A DNA stretch of 64,000 nucleotides from Snowella sp. (GTDB lineage: Bacteria; Cyanobacteriota; Cyanobacteriia; Cyanobacteriales; Microcystaceae). Below, piece by piece: positions 1-9,030 of the stretch (the stretch's first letter is position 1; each line of letters starts with the position of its first letter). The stretch lies in contig QBMS01000010.1 of the NCBI GenBank assembly GCA_003249095.1, positions 18,165 through 82,164 of the forward strand, written 5' to 3'. The notes under the pieces were generated by a model. The model was given only the letters and a program-made list of their open reading frames with translations. It made no database searches and had not been told where the DNA came from. Both the position numbers and the translations under genes were made by a program.

Positions 1-2
1 AT

Positions 3-698
3 GCTTGTTTAAATAATGAAATTGATATTCCTTATTATATTTTAAGAAGGGAAGATATTAATTTAGTCATCCCCAAGGGGAAAGTTTATGATGAGTCATC
101 AGAGTATTGGTTGGATAGTTTTTCAGGTTATCTGAAAAAGAAATGTAATGGAAAGGAACTAAGTATAGAAGAAAAAATTGTATTATCTTATTTTTTTAAA
201 ACTGAAAAACTTAATTATTTGGAACGTTATACTATTTTATTAACTCATGATAATAATCATTTTGAAATTATTGCAAGTTTAGAAGAGAAAGGATTGATTT
301 TTAAAAATCCTACTAGTCCTTACCCTTATTCCGTCTATTTAGTTGATAGAGAATTAACAAAAAACGACTTTACATCAGAATTGAGGACTATTTTTGGCAA
401 AAATTATGATTCTTTAAAAGAGGATTATAAAGAAATTTTGAACGTAATTTATCATCTTGATGAATATAGCAATCAAGGGTTTGCGAGTGCTAATTTAGTA
501 TCTAATGTAATTTATTTTCGCACATCAAAAGAAGTAGTTGATATTAAAAAATATGAATATTTTAAACGTAAAATTAGGACAATTTTTAAAAAACTAGAAT
601 TATCTCAATTTATCGTAAGACAAAACTCAAAGAAACGAGAGTTTTATATTAATAAAGATTTTAAAGAATCGCCATTATTACCTGATATATTACCTTAG
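3..698 (+). CDS. 3' part of an unknown gene, cut by the left window edge
   Basis: The reading frame is open from base 3 to the stop at 696-698, so the TTG at 111 is an internal Leu codon and not a start. The visible 231 residues are Lys/Glu/Ile rich. They include two stretches patterned like winged helices: a helix pair ending in a Leu-Glu-Glu-Lys-Gly-Leu-Ile turn near residues 90-98 of the fragment, and a C-terminal Lys/Arg-rich segment. Base composition is more AT-rich than in the genes that follow, and HIP1 sites are absent, which hints at acquired DNA. I do not recognise the family. A DNA-binding C-terminus is only an inference from the winged-helix-like pattern. Confidence 0.65.
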   Translation, partial: ACLNNEIDIPYYILRREDINLVIPKGKVYDESSEYWLDSFSGYLKKKCNGKELSIEEKIVLSYFFKTEKLNYLERYTILLTHDNNHFEIIASLEEKGLIFKNPTSPYPYSVYLVDRELTKNDFTSELRTIFGKNYDSLKEDYKEILNVIYHLDEYSNQGFASANLVSNVIYFRTSKEVVDIKKYEYFKRKIRTIFKKLELSQFIVRQNSKKREFYINKDFKESPLLPDILP

Positions 699-742
699 TT
701 TTACTTGCTAATATTTATCATTTAAAAGGTGTTTATGAAAAA

Positions 743-3079
743 ATGCTTAACTTTCTTTACCAACATCTCTGGCAACAACGGCCTTGGACTCTGCGATCGC
801 TACTGATTTTATTATCTCTTCTATTAATCGGTCGCGCCTTGCCCTATCTCGCTCCGATCCATCGTCAAGACATCCAACAAAATGATCGAGCCGTAGAATT
901 TAGCGATCGCAATGGATTGCCCTTGGGAACGATTCTGAGTCGAGATCAAGACCATACCGCAGTGGTTCCCCTGAAAGACGTTTCTCCCGTTTTTATTCAG
1001 GCTATCCTGGCAGCCGAAGATGGCGGATTTTATCAACATGGTGCGCTGGATTTAAAGGCGATCGCCCGTTCGCTTCTACAGGTTGTCCAGACCCAGAAAG
1101 TAATGAGTGGAGCTTCCACGATTACCATGCAACTGGCGCGGATGTTAGATAATTCTCCCCGCACGCTGTCGGCGAAATTAGGAGAAATTTGGCTTTCCTG
1201 GCGATTAGTTGCAGGCATGAATCGAGATGAAATTTTAGAAGCCTATGTTAACCGTTTACCGATGGGGGGCAATCTTTATGGAGTCGAAGCGGCGGCACGG
1301 GTTTATTTCGGCATTCCTGCAACGGAGTTAAATATTGCTCAATCTAGCTTACTCGCCGCGATTCCCAATAATCCCACCTATTTGAATCCCTATACGGCTT
1401 GGAAATCCCTCAAAAAACGCCAAAAGTATGTCTTAAATCGTATGGTAGCTGAGGGGTATCTGACCGCTCCTCAAGCAGAACGAATTCAACAGGAAACCGT
1501 CAATTTGCAACCCCGACAACAGGGAATTTTAGCCGCGCCCCATTTTTTGTTTTGGTTAGCGAAACAACTTCCCCCCGATCATTCTCCCCAAATTCCCACG
1601 ACGATTGATAAATCCCTACAACAATTTGTGGAAAGCCAAGTTCGAGGGGTGGTTTATTTCCTAAATTCCCATAATGTCCATCAGGCGGCGGCATTGGTAC
1701 TGGATAATTCTACGGGGGAGGTGTTGGCCTATGTCGGTTCGACGGATTATTTCAGCGATCGCGCCTTCGGTCGAAATGACGGCGTACAAGCTCTGAGGCA
1801 ACCTGGATCGACTCTCAAACCCTTTTTGTATCAATTAGCATTAGAAAACAAGGTTATTCGTCCCAATACGGTCTTGGCAGACGTTCCTGCCCATTACGCC
1901 ATTCCAGGGGCGAAACTCTACAGTCCCAGGGATTATACGGAGACCTTCTATGGCCCTGCCAGAGTTCGGATTGCCTTGGCGAATTCCCTCAATATTCCCG
2001 CCGTCAAAGTGCTAGAAAAAGTTGGAGTAGGAAGCTTTTTAACCCGTTTACGGGAATTGGGATTTGAACATTTAACCCAGCCGCCCGAATATTACGGTTT
2101 AGGTTTAACCCTGGGCAGTGGGGAAGTGAGTCTCTGGGAACTGGCGAGAGCCTATCGCATTATGGCGCAAGCAGGAAAAATCACGCCCTTAGTTACTCAA
2201 ATTTCTCAAAAGCCTGATTCTCTTTCAAAAGCTCCCGTTTCTTGGCAAAATGCTCCTAGCTGGCAATTAATCACGAATATGTTAAGCGATCGCTATGCCA
2301 GAGCCAAAGCCTTTGGAGTCGATTCGATTTTAAATTTGCCCTTTGAAACTGCCGTTAAAACAGGCACTTCCTCTAATTTTCGGGATACCTGGACAGTCGG
2401 ATTTAGCAGAGATTATACGGTCGCCACCTGGATCGGAAATTTTGACGGGGAACCCATGCGTCAGGTTTCTGGGGTGACAGGGGCCGCGCCGTTATGGAAT
2501 CGGATTTTTTTGCGCTTACACGAACAAAATTTTCCCCAACCCTTCACCCCGCCTGAAAAATTAGTCAAACGTCCGATTTGCGCCCTTTCAGGATTAAAAC
2601 CGACCCTCGCCTGTCCTTCCGTCACCCAGGAATATTTTTGGCCAGAAGATTTAGCCGATTACGAAAATCATCCCGATACTTTTTATCAAGCTGTTATAAG
2701 TAAAAATAAGCCCTATCAACTCAATTTACCCCCAGAATATAATGAATGGTTAGCCAAACAACCCCAAACTCAGCTAAAAGCCCATCAGCTTAAGATTCTA
2801 TTTCCCCAGGACGGCGATCGCTTTTTATCTCCCCAGGGAAATTCGGCTCCTCGTTTAGAATTAAAAATTGCTAGACCCAATCAAGAGATGGTGCAATGGT
2901 TGTTAAATGGAAAACAAATAGCAGAGGGAAATCAGGATTCGGTCTTCTGGCCCCTAAAGCCTGGACAATGGACATTAACAGTTAAAAATGGGGCAAACTC
3001 AGATCACGTTAATTTTGAAGTCCAAGCGGCCAAGCCCCAGACCGCCCGTCGTGGTTTTTCCCTCGGAGCCAATCCTTAA
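743..3079 (+). CDS. pbpC: Penicillin-binding protein 1C, bifunctional transglycosylase/transpeptidase
   Basis: This is a class A penicillin-binding protein that polymerises and cross-links peptidoglycan at the periplasmic face. It has 778 residues, with one N-terminal membrane anchor at about 17-34. The glycosyltransferase domain shows the EDGGF-type motif with catalytic Glu92, GASTITMQLAR at 123-133 and a YVN box near 168. The transpeptidase domain has SxxK at Ser356-Lys359, SxN at 415-417 and KTG at 539-541. The last 85 or so residues match the PBP1C C-terminal domain (BiPBP_C). An AAAGGTG box precedes the start. It heads an envelope-flavoured group with the GT2, DUF4350 and MoxR genes downstream. 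Confidence 0.95.
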   Translation: MLNFLYQHLWQQRPWTLRSLLILLSLLLIGRALPYLAPIHRQDIQQNDRAVEFSDRNGLPLGTILSRDQDHTAVVPLKDVSPVFIQAILAAEDGGFYQHGALDLKAIARSLLQVVQTQKVMSGASTITMQLARMLDNSPRTLSAKLGEIWLSWRLVAGMNRDEILEAYVNRLPMGGNLYGVEAAARVYFGIPATELNIAQSSLLAAIPNNPTYLNPYTAWKSLKKRQKYVLNRMVAEGYLTAPQAERIQQETVNLQPRQQGILAAPHFLFWLAKQLPPDHSPQIPTTIDKSLQQFVESQVRGVVYFLNSHNVHQAAALVLDNSTGEVLAYVGSTDYFSDRAFGRNDGVQALRQPGSTLKPFLYQLALENKVIRPNTVLADVPAHYAIPGAKLYSPRDYTETFYGPARVRIALANSLNIPAVKVLEKVGVGSFLTRLRELGFEHLTQPPEYYGLGLTLGSGEVSLWELARAYRIMAQAGKITPLVTQISQKPDSLSKAPVSWQNAPSWQLITNMLSDRYARAKAFGVDSILNLPFETAVKTGTSSNFRDTWTVGFSRDYTVATWIGNFDGEPMRQVSGVTGAAPLWNRIFLRLHEQNFPQPFTPPEKLVKRPICALSGLKPTLACPSVTQEYFWPEDLADYENHPDTFYQAVISKNKPYQLNLPPEYNEWLAKQPQTQLKAHQLKILFPQDGDRFLSPQGNSAPRLELKIARPNQEMVQWLLNGKQIAEGNQDSVFWPLKPGQWTLTVKNGANSDHVNFEVQAAKPQTARRGFSLGANP

Positions 3080-3105
3080 TTTGATAAAAAACACCGTAGC
3101 TTTTT

Positions 3106-3190
3106 AAGGGGGATGCCGTAGGCAGGGGGATCAAATTTCTAAAGATACAAATAAATTTGTGTAAACGGTAGGGGGTGTCCGTAGGACGGG
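3106..3190 (+). repeat. Two short GTA-loop hairpins in tandem
   Basis: Two related G-rich units lie between pbpC and the GT2 gene. The first contains TGCC-GTA-GGCA at 3114-3124. The second contains GTCC-GTA-GGAC at 3177-3187. Loop and flanking G runs are shared while the stems differ in a compensating way. An ACAAAT/ATTTGT hairpin lies between them. They may be transcript structures or a small interspersed repeat. Confidence 0.5.
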
Positions 3191-3231
3191 CAGATCTTAT
3201 AACTTTTAATTATAAAAAATTCAATATCATA

Positions 3232-4191
3232 ATGACAGCATCGACTCAATCTATAGACTTATCAATTATTATCCCCTTTTATAATGAAGAAAAAAATCTT
3301 GATTACCTGTTCGAGCGAATTATTTCAGTTTTGGATCAATTAAAAATAACCTACGAAATAATTTGTATTAATGATGGTAGTAAAGATAATACTCTATTTA
3401 ATTTGATTCAATATCACAAACAAAATTCAGCGATTAAAATTATTAATTTTTCTCGTAACTTTGGTAAAGAAATCGCTCTCACCGCAGGACTGGATTATGC
3501 CCAAGGAAAAGCCGTTATTCCCATTGATGCTGACCTACAAGATCCTCCCGAATTAATGGGTGAATTAGTCGGAAAATGGCGCGAAGGATTTGATGTAGTC
3601 TATGCAACCCGTCGATCGCGATCGGGAGAAAGTTGGTTCAAAAAATTTAGTGCGGAGACTTTTTATCAAACCATCGGTAAAATGAGTCAAATAGAGATTC
3701 CTGCTAATACGGGAGATTTTCGCTTAATGGATCGGCAAGTGGTCGAAGCGATTAAGCAAATGCCCGAAAGAACTCGTTTTATGAAGGGTTTATTTTCCTG
3801 GGTTGGCTTTAAACAAACCTCCATTTTCTTTGACCGTGAACCCCGCTATCAGGGAAAAACGAAATGGAATTATTGGAAACTCTGGAATTTTGCCCTAGAT
3901 GGGATTCTTTCCTTTACCCTCATTCCCCTAAAGATTTGGAGTTATTTAGGATTAGTAATATCTCTTGTTTCTTTAGTTTATGCCAGCTTCTTGGTTATTC
4001 GGACTTTGATCTTCGGCATTGATGTACCAGGTTATGCTTCTTTAATGGTAGCAATCCTATTCTTAGGAGGCGTTCAACTCATTAGCTTGGGAGTGATGGG
4101 AGAATATTTAGGACGAGTTTATGAGGAAGTTAAGGCTCGTCCTTTGTATTTAATCAGAGATTTATATGGGTTTCAACATAAACAAGAATAG
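3232..4191 (+). CDS. Family 2 glycosyltransferase, polyprenyl-phosphate type (GtrB/DPM-like)
   Basis: The 319-residue protein has an N-terminal GT-A domain (SIIIPFYNE, DGSKDNT, and the metal-binding stretch DADLQDPP) followed by two C-terminal transmembrane helices. This is the layout of enzymes that load a sugar onto undecaprenyl phosphate on the cytoplasmic side. The start at 3232 (MTAST...) is preferred. The upstream GTG at 3175 lies inside a hairpin repeat and would add a non-conserved 19-residue leader. The gene ends 12 bases before the DUF4350 gene and probably shares its transcript. Sugar and acceptor cannot be read from sequence. Confidence 0.9.
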   Translation: MTASTQSIDLSIIIPFYNEEKNLDYLFERIISVLDQLKITYEIICINDGSKDNTLFNLIQYHKQNSAIKIINFSRNFGKEIALTAGLDYAQGKAVIPIDADLQDPPELMGELVGKWREGFDVVYATRRSRSGESWFKKFSAETFYQTIGKMSQIEIPANTGDFRLMDRQVVEAIKQMPERTRFMKGLFSWVGFKQTSIFFDREPRYQGKTKWNYWKLWNFALDGILSFTLIPLKIWSYLGLVISLVSLVYASFLVIRTLIFGIDVPGYASLMVAILFLGGVQLISLGVMGEYLGRVYEEVKARPLYLIRDLYGFQHKQE

Positions 4192-4203
4192 GGATTTGAT
4201 AGG

Positions 4204-5313
4204 ATGAATTCTCTAAATTTACCCCGTAAAAAATTAATTTTAATAATCGCGATCGCCGTTGGATTTCTGATTTTATTAACCGCGATTTTTGCCCCCAATC
4301 GTCAACTTTCTCGACAGGGTTCGACCTATGGCCGTGATCCCAGGGGTTACGGAGCGTGGGCAGCTTTTATGGAAGAAAAAGGAACTCCGATTCAACGGTG
4401 GCAAAAACCCTTATCTAAACTATCAGACAAAACAGAAAAAACAGAAAAAATTACACTCTTACAAATTCAAAATTCCCTACAGTCTGAAGGTTTTAATCAA
4501 CTGACAATATCACCTCAATGGTTAGAAAAAGGCAATCGTGTAATTATTTTAGGGGTTTTAAAACCCGTCACCGAAGCCCCTTTTACCACAATGCAACCGA
4601 GTTCTTTTGGTAATATTGCCATTGATACCAGTCGACGGGCTAAACAAATAACGGATCAACTTTTAGGCGATCGCTTTGGAGCAATTGTTTGGCGAGAAAA
4701 AGTCGGTCAAGGGGAAATTATTTTAGCGACAACGCCGAATTTAGCGGCCAATGCCTATCAAGATTTTCAGAGTAATTATCAATTTTTAGCGGATTTAGTG
4801 ACTAAAGAAGGGTACACTCTCTGGGTTGATGAATATCTACACGGTTACAAGGATAGTGACACAATTCGCTCAGAAATTGGTCAAAATGTTTGGTTATTTT
4901 TCCTCAAGACTCCCCTGTTACTCGTCCTGATTCAACTCATTATTCTGATATTATTTCTCCTCTGGTCTGGCAATCGGCGGTTTGGTCAGGCGATCGCGCT
5001 TCCTCCGCCCACTCGCAATAATAGTGAAGCCTATATCCAAGCCCTCGCTGGGGTGTTAGAAAAAGCCGAAAGTGCCGATTTTGTGGTTTCTCGGTTACAG
5101 GAAGCAGAACAAAAAGCTCTTCAATCTGCTTTAGGTCTAGGGACTAATCCTCTACCCAGTAATACTTTGGTCGCCGCTTGGGAACGACAACACTCAGATT
5201 CCAGTAGCAAGTTGCGATCGCTATTAGAGGAGAAAAATATGCCCAAAAATAACGAAGCTTTACGAATTTGGCTAGAAAAGTGGCACACTATTAAAAAGCA
5301 ATCCCAACCCTAA
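4204..5313 (+). CDS. DUF4350 domain-containing membrane protein
   Basis: The 369-residue protein has an N-terminal transmembrane helix (about 9-29), a soluble domain with a GRDPRGYGAWA segment typical of DUF4350, and a second hydrophobic helix near 231-255. A cytoplasmic tail rich in charged helices follows. The family's biochemical role is unknown. It is usually found next to a MoxR ATPase, as here: the ATPase begins 6 bases after this stop. This suggests a MoxR-assisted membrane complex, probably acting on the cell envelope; that is inference from gene context. The usual DUF58 (von Willebrand-like) partner is not in the immediate neighbourhood. Confidence 0.85.
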   Translation: MNSLNLPRKKLILIIAIAVGFLILLTAIFAPNRQLSRQGSTYGRDPRGYGAWAAFMEEKGTPIQRWQKPLSKLSDKTEKTEKITLLQIQNSLQSEGFNQLTISPQWLEKGNRVIILGVLKPVTEAPFTTMQPSSFGNIAIDTSRRAKQITDQLLGDRFGAIVWREKVGQGEIILATTPNLAANAYQDFQSNYQFLADLVTKEGYTLWVDEYLHGYKDSDTIRSEIGQNVWLFFLKTPLLLVLIQLIILILFLLWSGNRRFGQAIALPPPTRNNSEAYIQALAGVLEKAESADFVVSRLQEAEQKALQSALGLGTNPLPSNTLVAAWERQHSDSSSKLRSLLEEKNMPKNNEALRIWLEKWHTIKKQSQP

Positions 5314-5319
5314 CCCCTT

Positions 5320-6270
5320 ATGACTGCGGACAATCTTATTTTTAAACGTCTGAGTGAAGCCTTAAATTCCTATATTTTAGGACAAAAAACTTTAATTCAG
5401 CAATTACTTGTTGCCCTTTTGAGTGGGGGACATATTATTTTAGAAGGTGTTCCAGGAACAGGAAAAACCCTTTTAATTAAAATTCTAGCCCGACTCATTC
5501 AAGCCGATTTTAGGCGCATTCAATTAACTCCAGATATTTTACCCTCGGATATTTTAGGAACGAATATTTTTGATCTCAATAATCGTAACTTTACCCTCAA
5601 AAAAGGCCCTATTTTTACGGAAATTCTCCTCACCGACGAAATTAATCGTACTCCTCCTAAAACCCAAGCGGCGTTACTTGAAGCAATGGAAGAACAGCAA
5701 GTTACCCTCGATGGGGAAACCCTAGCTTTACCCGATTTATTTTGGGTTGCCGCGACTCAAAATCCCCTAGAATTTGAAGGAACCTATCCCCTACCTGAAG
5801 CTCAATTAGATCGTTTTTTATTCAAATTAGTGGTGGATTATCCTGATACCGACGCGGCGAAACAAATGTTACTCAATTATCAACAAGGTTTTCAGGCTAA
5901 ACGATTAGATTTAGAAAAAATTGAACCTGTAACAACCGTTGAAGAAATTTTAGCCGCTCGCCAAGCTGTTAAAAATATCACCGTAGATGAAAAGTTAATT
6001 GATTATTTATTAGGATTAATTGAAAAAACTCGCAACCATCCCGATATATTATTAGGAGCTTCTCCCCGTGCCGCCGTCCTTTGGTTACAGGCAAGTCAAG
6101 CCCGTGCTTGGTTAACAGGTCGGGATTACCTCATTCCTGATGATTTAAAAAGTGTGGCTCCTGCTCTTTTACGCCATCGTTTAATTCTCAAACCCGAAGC
6201 CCAATTAGATGGAGTGGTAATGGATAGTGTGATCAACAATTTATTAAAACAAGTCAATGTTCCTCGTTAA
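5320..6270 (+). CDS. MoxR family AAA+ ATPase
   Basis: The 316-residue protein is a full-length MoxR ATPase. Walker A is GVPGTGKT at 43-50 and Walker B is LLTDE at 103-107, followed by the family's INRTPPKTQAALLEAM sequence, sensor 1 (ATQNP) and an arginine finger region. MoxR proteins act as chaperones that insert cofactors or assemble membrane complexes. It starts 6 bases after the DUF4350 stop, so the two are very likely cotranscribed and translationally coupled. It converges tail to tail with the ABC1 kinase gene, with 9 bases between stops. Confidence in the family is high; the client is unknown. Confidence 0.95.
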   Translation: MTADNLIFKRLSEALNSYILGQKTLIQQLLVALLSGGHIILEGVPGTGKTLLIKILARLIQADFRRIQLTPDILPSDILGTNIFDLNNRNFTLKKGPIFTEILLTDEINRTPPKTQAALLEAMEEQQVTLDGETLALPDLFWVAATQNPLEFEGTYPLPEAQLDRFLFKLVVDYPDTDAAKQMLLNYQQGFQAKRLDLEKIEPVTTVEEILAARQAVKNITVDEKLIDYLLGLIEKTRNHPDILLGASPRAAVLWLQASQARAWLTGRDYLIPDDLKSVAPALLRHRLILKPEAQLDGVVMDSVINNLLKQVNVPR

Positions 6271-6279
6271 GATTAATTT

Positions 6280-7929
6280 TTATTTTAATCGTCCTGAGCG
6301 CAAAATACTGATAATTAACCACAAGCCTAATAAGGTCGCGGCGGCAAATAAAATATCGGCAACAATAATTAATTCTTGGGTATTCGCACCTGTGGAAATA
6401 ATAGCCGCTCCCATAATTAAAGAACCGACTACGATACTAAAAGATAAACGGTTAGCAGATTCATCAATACTTCGGCGGACAGGATCTAAATCTTTGAGTC
6501 TGAGGTTCCATTGCAAGGTTTCTGATGTTAAACGATTTAATAAAACATCCATTTGTCGTGGTGTTTTTAAAAATGTTGTTTTTAAATCTAAAACGGTTCT
6601 GAGGGAAGTTTCTAAGGGAGTATCGCCAATTAATTGGAGACGAAATAAATCCGTCATTAGAGGTTTAATTTCATCAAAAAGATTCAGGTTAGGATTAAAT
6701 TGTCTGCCCGTTCCTTCTAGGTTAGCCAAACATTTAGCATATAAACCTAAACTGCCAGGGACTTTTATCTTATTTTGGCGAGCAATTTGTAGGATTTCAT
6801 AGACCACTTCACTAAAATTAAATTGGGATAAACTGAGGTCATAATATTTGCGTAACATCCGTTCATAGTCGAGTTTTAAATTTTCTAAATCAGGAATATT
6901 TGTCGATTCTGATAATTCTAAGGTTAGCTGGCTACAACGTTGGGCATCGAGATCAAAAATAGCTAATAACATTTCGGTTAAGATTTGTCGAGTACGCGGA
7001 TCTAGTCGTCCAATCATGCCGCAATCAATAATGGCAATGCGTCCATCAGGTAAATAGAAAAGATTGCCTGGATGGGGATCGGCATGGAAGAAACCATCTC
7101 GATAAAGTTGTTGAAAAAATGCTCGAAATAATAGGCTAGTAATAGCTTTTTTTCTTTCTGATAAAGGTTTTTCACTGGGGGGAATCGATAAATTCGCATC
7201 CAGTAACGGGCCGCCTTCTAGCCATTCTAAAACCAAAATTTTTTCGGTTGTGATCTCCCAAAAGACTTTAGGAATGATAATTTCTGAGGGATCAAACCAT
7301 TGACTTTTTGATAGATTGAGTCGCAATTGATCGGTATATTGTCCTTCTTTGGTAAAGTTTAATTCGGCTTTGACAGCTTGGGTAAATTCTTCTGTTAATT
7401 TCACTAGATCATAGGTTTTTCCAAATTCGGTCAGGGCGACTAATTCCGCGATCGCACTAATCAGGGTAATATCCTGGGCAACAATGCTATCAATGCCAGG
7501 ACGTTGCACTTTAATCGCGACTTCTTGACCATCAATTAAGGTTCCACGATGGACTTGACCGATAGAACCCGCCGCGATCGCCGTAGGATTGATCATTTGA
7601 AAAATCGTATTCAGAGGTTGCTGTAATTGCCCCTGGAGTAAGGTTTCAATTTCTTGCCAAGCAACGGGGGGAACATTGGTTTGTAGAGCCGTTAATGCTT
7701 GAATATAACGAGGCGGCAATAAATCGGGACGAGTGCTGAGAAGTTGCCCTAATTTGACATAAAACGGGCCAAGTTCAACCAAAATTTTTCGCAGAACTTC
7801 GGGAGTGGGAATTTGGGGTTCATCAATTTTCCCCCCCGTCAATAAACCCCGCATATAGTCCCAGCCGTTACCAAAAACAACTTCAATAATTTCCCGTTGT
7901 CGCCCTGTTGTTTGTGTTAAAGAAAACAT
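6280..7929 (-). CDS. ABC1/AarF/UbiB family atypical kinase
   Basis: The 549-residue protein shows the ABC1 kinase signatures: a KxGQ motif near the N-terminus (VKLGQLLSTRPDLLP), the Ala-rich nucleotide loop (AAGSIGQVHRG), VAIKVQRPG with the conserved Lys, and FHADPHPGNLF with IIDCGMIGRLD for metal and nucleotide binding. Two hydrophobic helices close the C-terminus. Family members regulate quinone or prenyl-lipid metabolism in bacteria and plastids. Cyanobacteria carry several paralogues, so this should not be called UbiB itself. It is transcribed alone on -, convergent with moxR. Confidence 0.93.
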   Translation of the reverse strand: MFSLTQTTGRQREIIEVVFGNGWDYMRGLLTGGKIDEPQIPTPEVLRKILVELGPFYVKLGQLLSTRPDLLPPRYIQALTALQTNVPPVAWQEIETLLQGQLQQPLNTIFQMINPTAIAAGSIGQVHRGTLIDGQEVAIKVQRPGIDSIVAQDITLISAIAELVALTEFGKTYDLVKLTEEFTQAVKAELNFTKEGQYTDQLRLNLSKSQWFDPSEIIIPKVFWEITTEKILVLEWLEGGPLLDANLSIPPSEKPLSERKKAITSLLFRAFFQQLYRDGFFHADPHPGNLFYLPDGRIAIIDCGMIGRLDPRTRQILTEMLLAIFDLDAQRCSQLTLELSESTNIPDLENLKLDYERMLRKYYDLSLSQFNFSEVVYEILQIARQNKIKVPGSLGLYAKCLANLEGTGRQFNPNLNLFDEIKPLMTDLFRLQLIGDTPLETSLRTVLDLKTTFLKTPRQMDVLLNRLTSETLQWNLRLKDLDPVRRSIDESANRLSFSIVVGSLIMGAAIISTGANTQELIIVADILFAAATLLGLWLIISILRSGRLK

Positions 7930-8167
7930 ATTTTACCCTATTAAATGAGAAGATTTAGAGCGTTTAAATTGTTGAAAATTGGTTGAGAAAAAAAATAGCT
8001 TATTTTCTAGATAAAATTGATAACATTGTAACCTATAGATCAAATTTGTGGTTTACTTTCAATTAAGTAGATATAATTTTCGGATTATTTTTACGATTCA
8101 AAAAAACGAGCGGACGACTCAAGATGAGATTGTCTTGCTTAATAGGCTATTAATTATTTAAAATGCA

Positions 8168-8235
8168 TACAGGCAACGGGCTTAAATTCCTTGTTACAAG
8201 ACTATCATTATGCAATCTAAATTCGGGACAGCTTA
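8168..8235 (+). repeat. 68-base interspersed repeat, degenerate copy A
   Basis: This stretch matches 47571-47639 along its whole length with roughly a dozen differences. It contains the CAAGGGG..TTAA..CCCTTG palindrome in damaged form, then a shared TTGTTACAAGACT block and a TCTAAATTCG..GACAGCTTA end. It lies in the 529-base gap between the ABC1 kinase start and the Rpn remnant; I see no gene in the rest of that gap. Confidence 0.75.
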
Positions 8236-8414
8236 TTGGCGCTTACGATGAGGTTTATGAAGAGTTGTTAATTGTACTCAGGTTATCTGTTAAAGTGGAA
8301 TATGAATTTTGTGGATTAATGATGAGAGAGTACAAGTCTTATTGTTTAATTCTGATTTTAGAAATATCTATAATCAAAATTTTTCCCTGACAGTATTACC
8401 ATTTTCTTTGCAAA

Positions 8415-8460
8415 AGATATCCCTCCTAAAAACCATTAAGAGGGAAAACGCGATCGCACT
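8415..8460 (-). repeat. Hairpin repeat, copy 1, at the 3' end of the Rpn remnant
   Basis: The unit contains a CCCTCCTAA / TTAAGAGGG stem with a short loop, followed by a HIP1 site. Nearly the same sequence recurs at 8951-8995. Each copy lies just past the stop of a minus-strand gene. They could therefore serve as terminators, although the following tract is not strongly T-rich. Confidence 0.6.
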
Positions 8461-8889
8461 ATTCCCCAATAGAAGACCTTAACCAATTATCTAAATCTGT
8501 AATATTTCCAAAATCTAAAAGAGCGTCCCCCAGATCATCCAACTGTTCCAGCGTCAAACCATTAATAACTTCAATACGGCGATCGCCAATCTTGCCAAAA
8601 CGCTTTGATAATAGACGCAACACTAAACGAACCTCTCCAGCCTCTTCACCTTCTTGCCGTCCTTCCTGCTTGGCATCTTGATAAACTCTTGTTTGTTTAA
8701 GATCACTCAGTAAAAACATCGCTTGAATCTCCTCTCGACTTAATTGGGCAAATTACGAAAAGCTTTTTCCTTGATTTCAGCAGATATAAATTGGTAATCA
8801 TCGGCGTTTTCAATAGGTTCTCCCAATAACTCAAATAGAAGAGAATGAAAAGTTAAAAATAATTGATAAAAAATGGTGTCAGTACGCAT
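8459..8889 (-). pseudogene. Rpn family recombination-promoting nuclease, internally deleted and frameshifted
   Basis: Reading - from ATG 8889, the first 46 or so residues (MRTDTIFYQLF.., LGEPIENADDYQFIS) match the N-terminus of the cyanobacterial Rpn/PD-(D/E)XK putative transposase family. The frame then stops at a TAA at the Asn-Leu-Pro-Asn junction. A second frame continues (AQLSREEIQAMFLLSDLKQ..) into the Glu-rich linker and a DUF4351-type C-terminus, open as 86 codons from ATG 8719 to 8459. The catalytic core of about 150 residues is missing. The nuclease is therefore dead, but the C-terminal piece can still be translated. Confidence 0.85.
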
Positions 8890-8950
8890 AATATTTTAGG
8901 ATAGCAGACTCAGTTTGAATATGATGAAAATTACCATTTTTTTGAACAAA

Positions 8951-8995
8951 GAATATCCCCCCTAAAAAGTATTAGGAGGGAAAACGCGATCGCCT
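8951..8995 (-). repeat. Hairpin repeat, copy 2, downstream of the DUF1269 gene
   Basis: This copy has a more perfect stem, CCTCCTAA / TTAGGAGG, than copy 1 and the same AAAACGCGATCGC tail. It lies 36 bases beyond the stop of the minus-strand DUF1269 gene and upstream of the Rpn remnant. A terminator role is plausible. Confidence 0.6.
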
Positions 8996-9030
8996 AAATA
9001 AAGCTAAATAAATTTAAAACATTTATTCAA

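Noticed and set aside
111..698. 195-codon ORF starting at TTG 111
   Set aside because: The frame is open through to the window edge, so TTG 111 is internal to a truncated gene.
3175..3231. GTG 3175 as start of the glycosyltransferase
   Set aside because: It lies inside a hairpin repeat, lacks a ribosome binding site and adds residues not expected in the family.
6271..6290. GATTAA/TTAATC stem between moxR and the ABC1 kinase
   Set aside because: Only A-T pairs with no GC base; it overlaps the ABC1 stop and is too weak to call a terminator.
8163..8390. 75-codon plus-strand ORF
   Set aside because: It begins in an interspersed repeat, has no ribosome binding site and no protein-like pattern.
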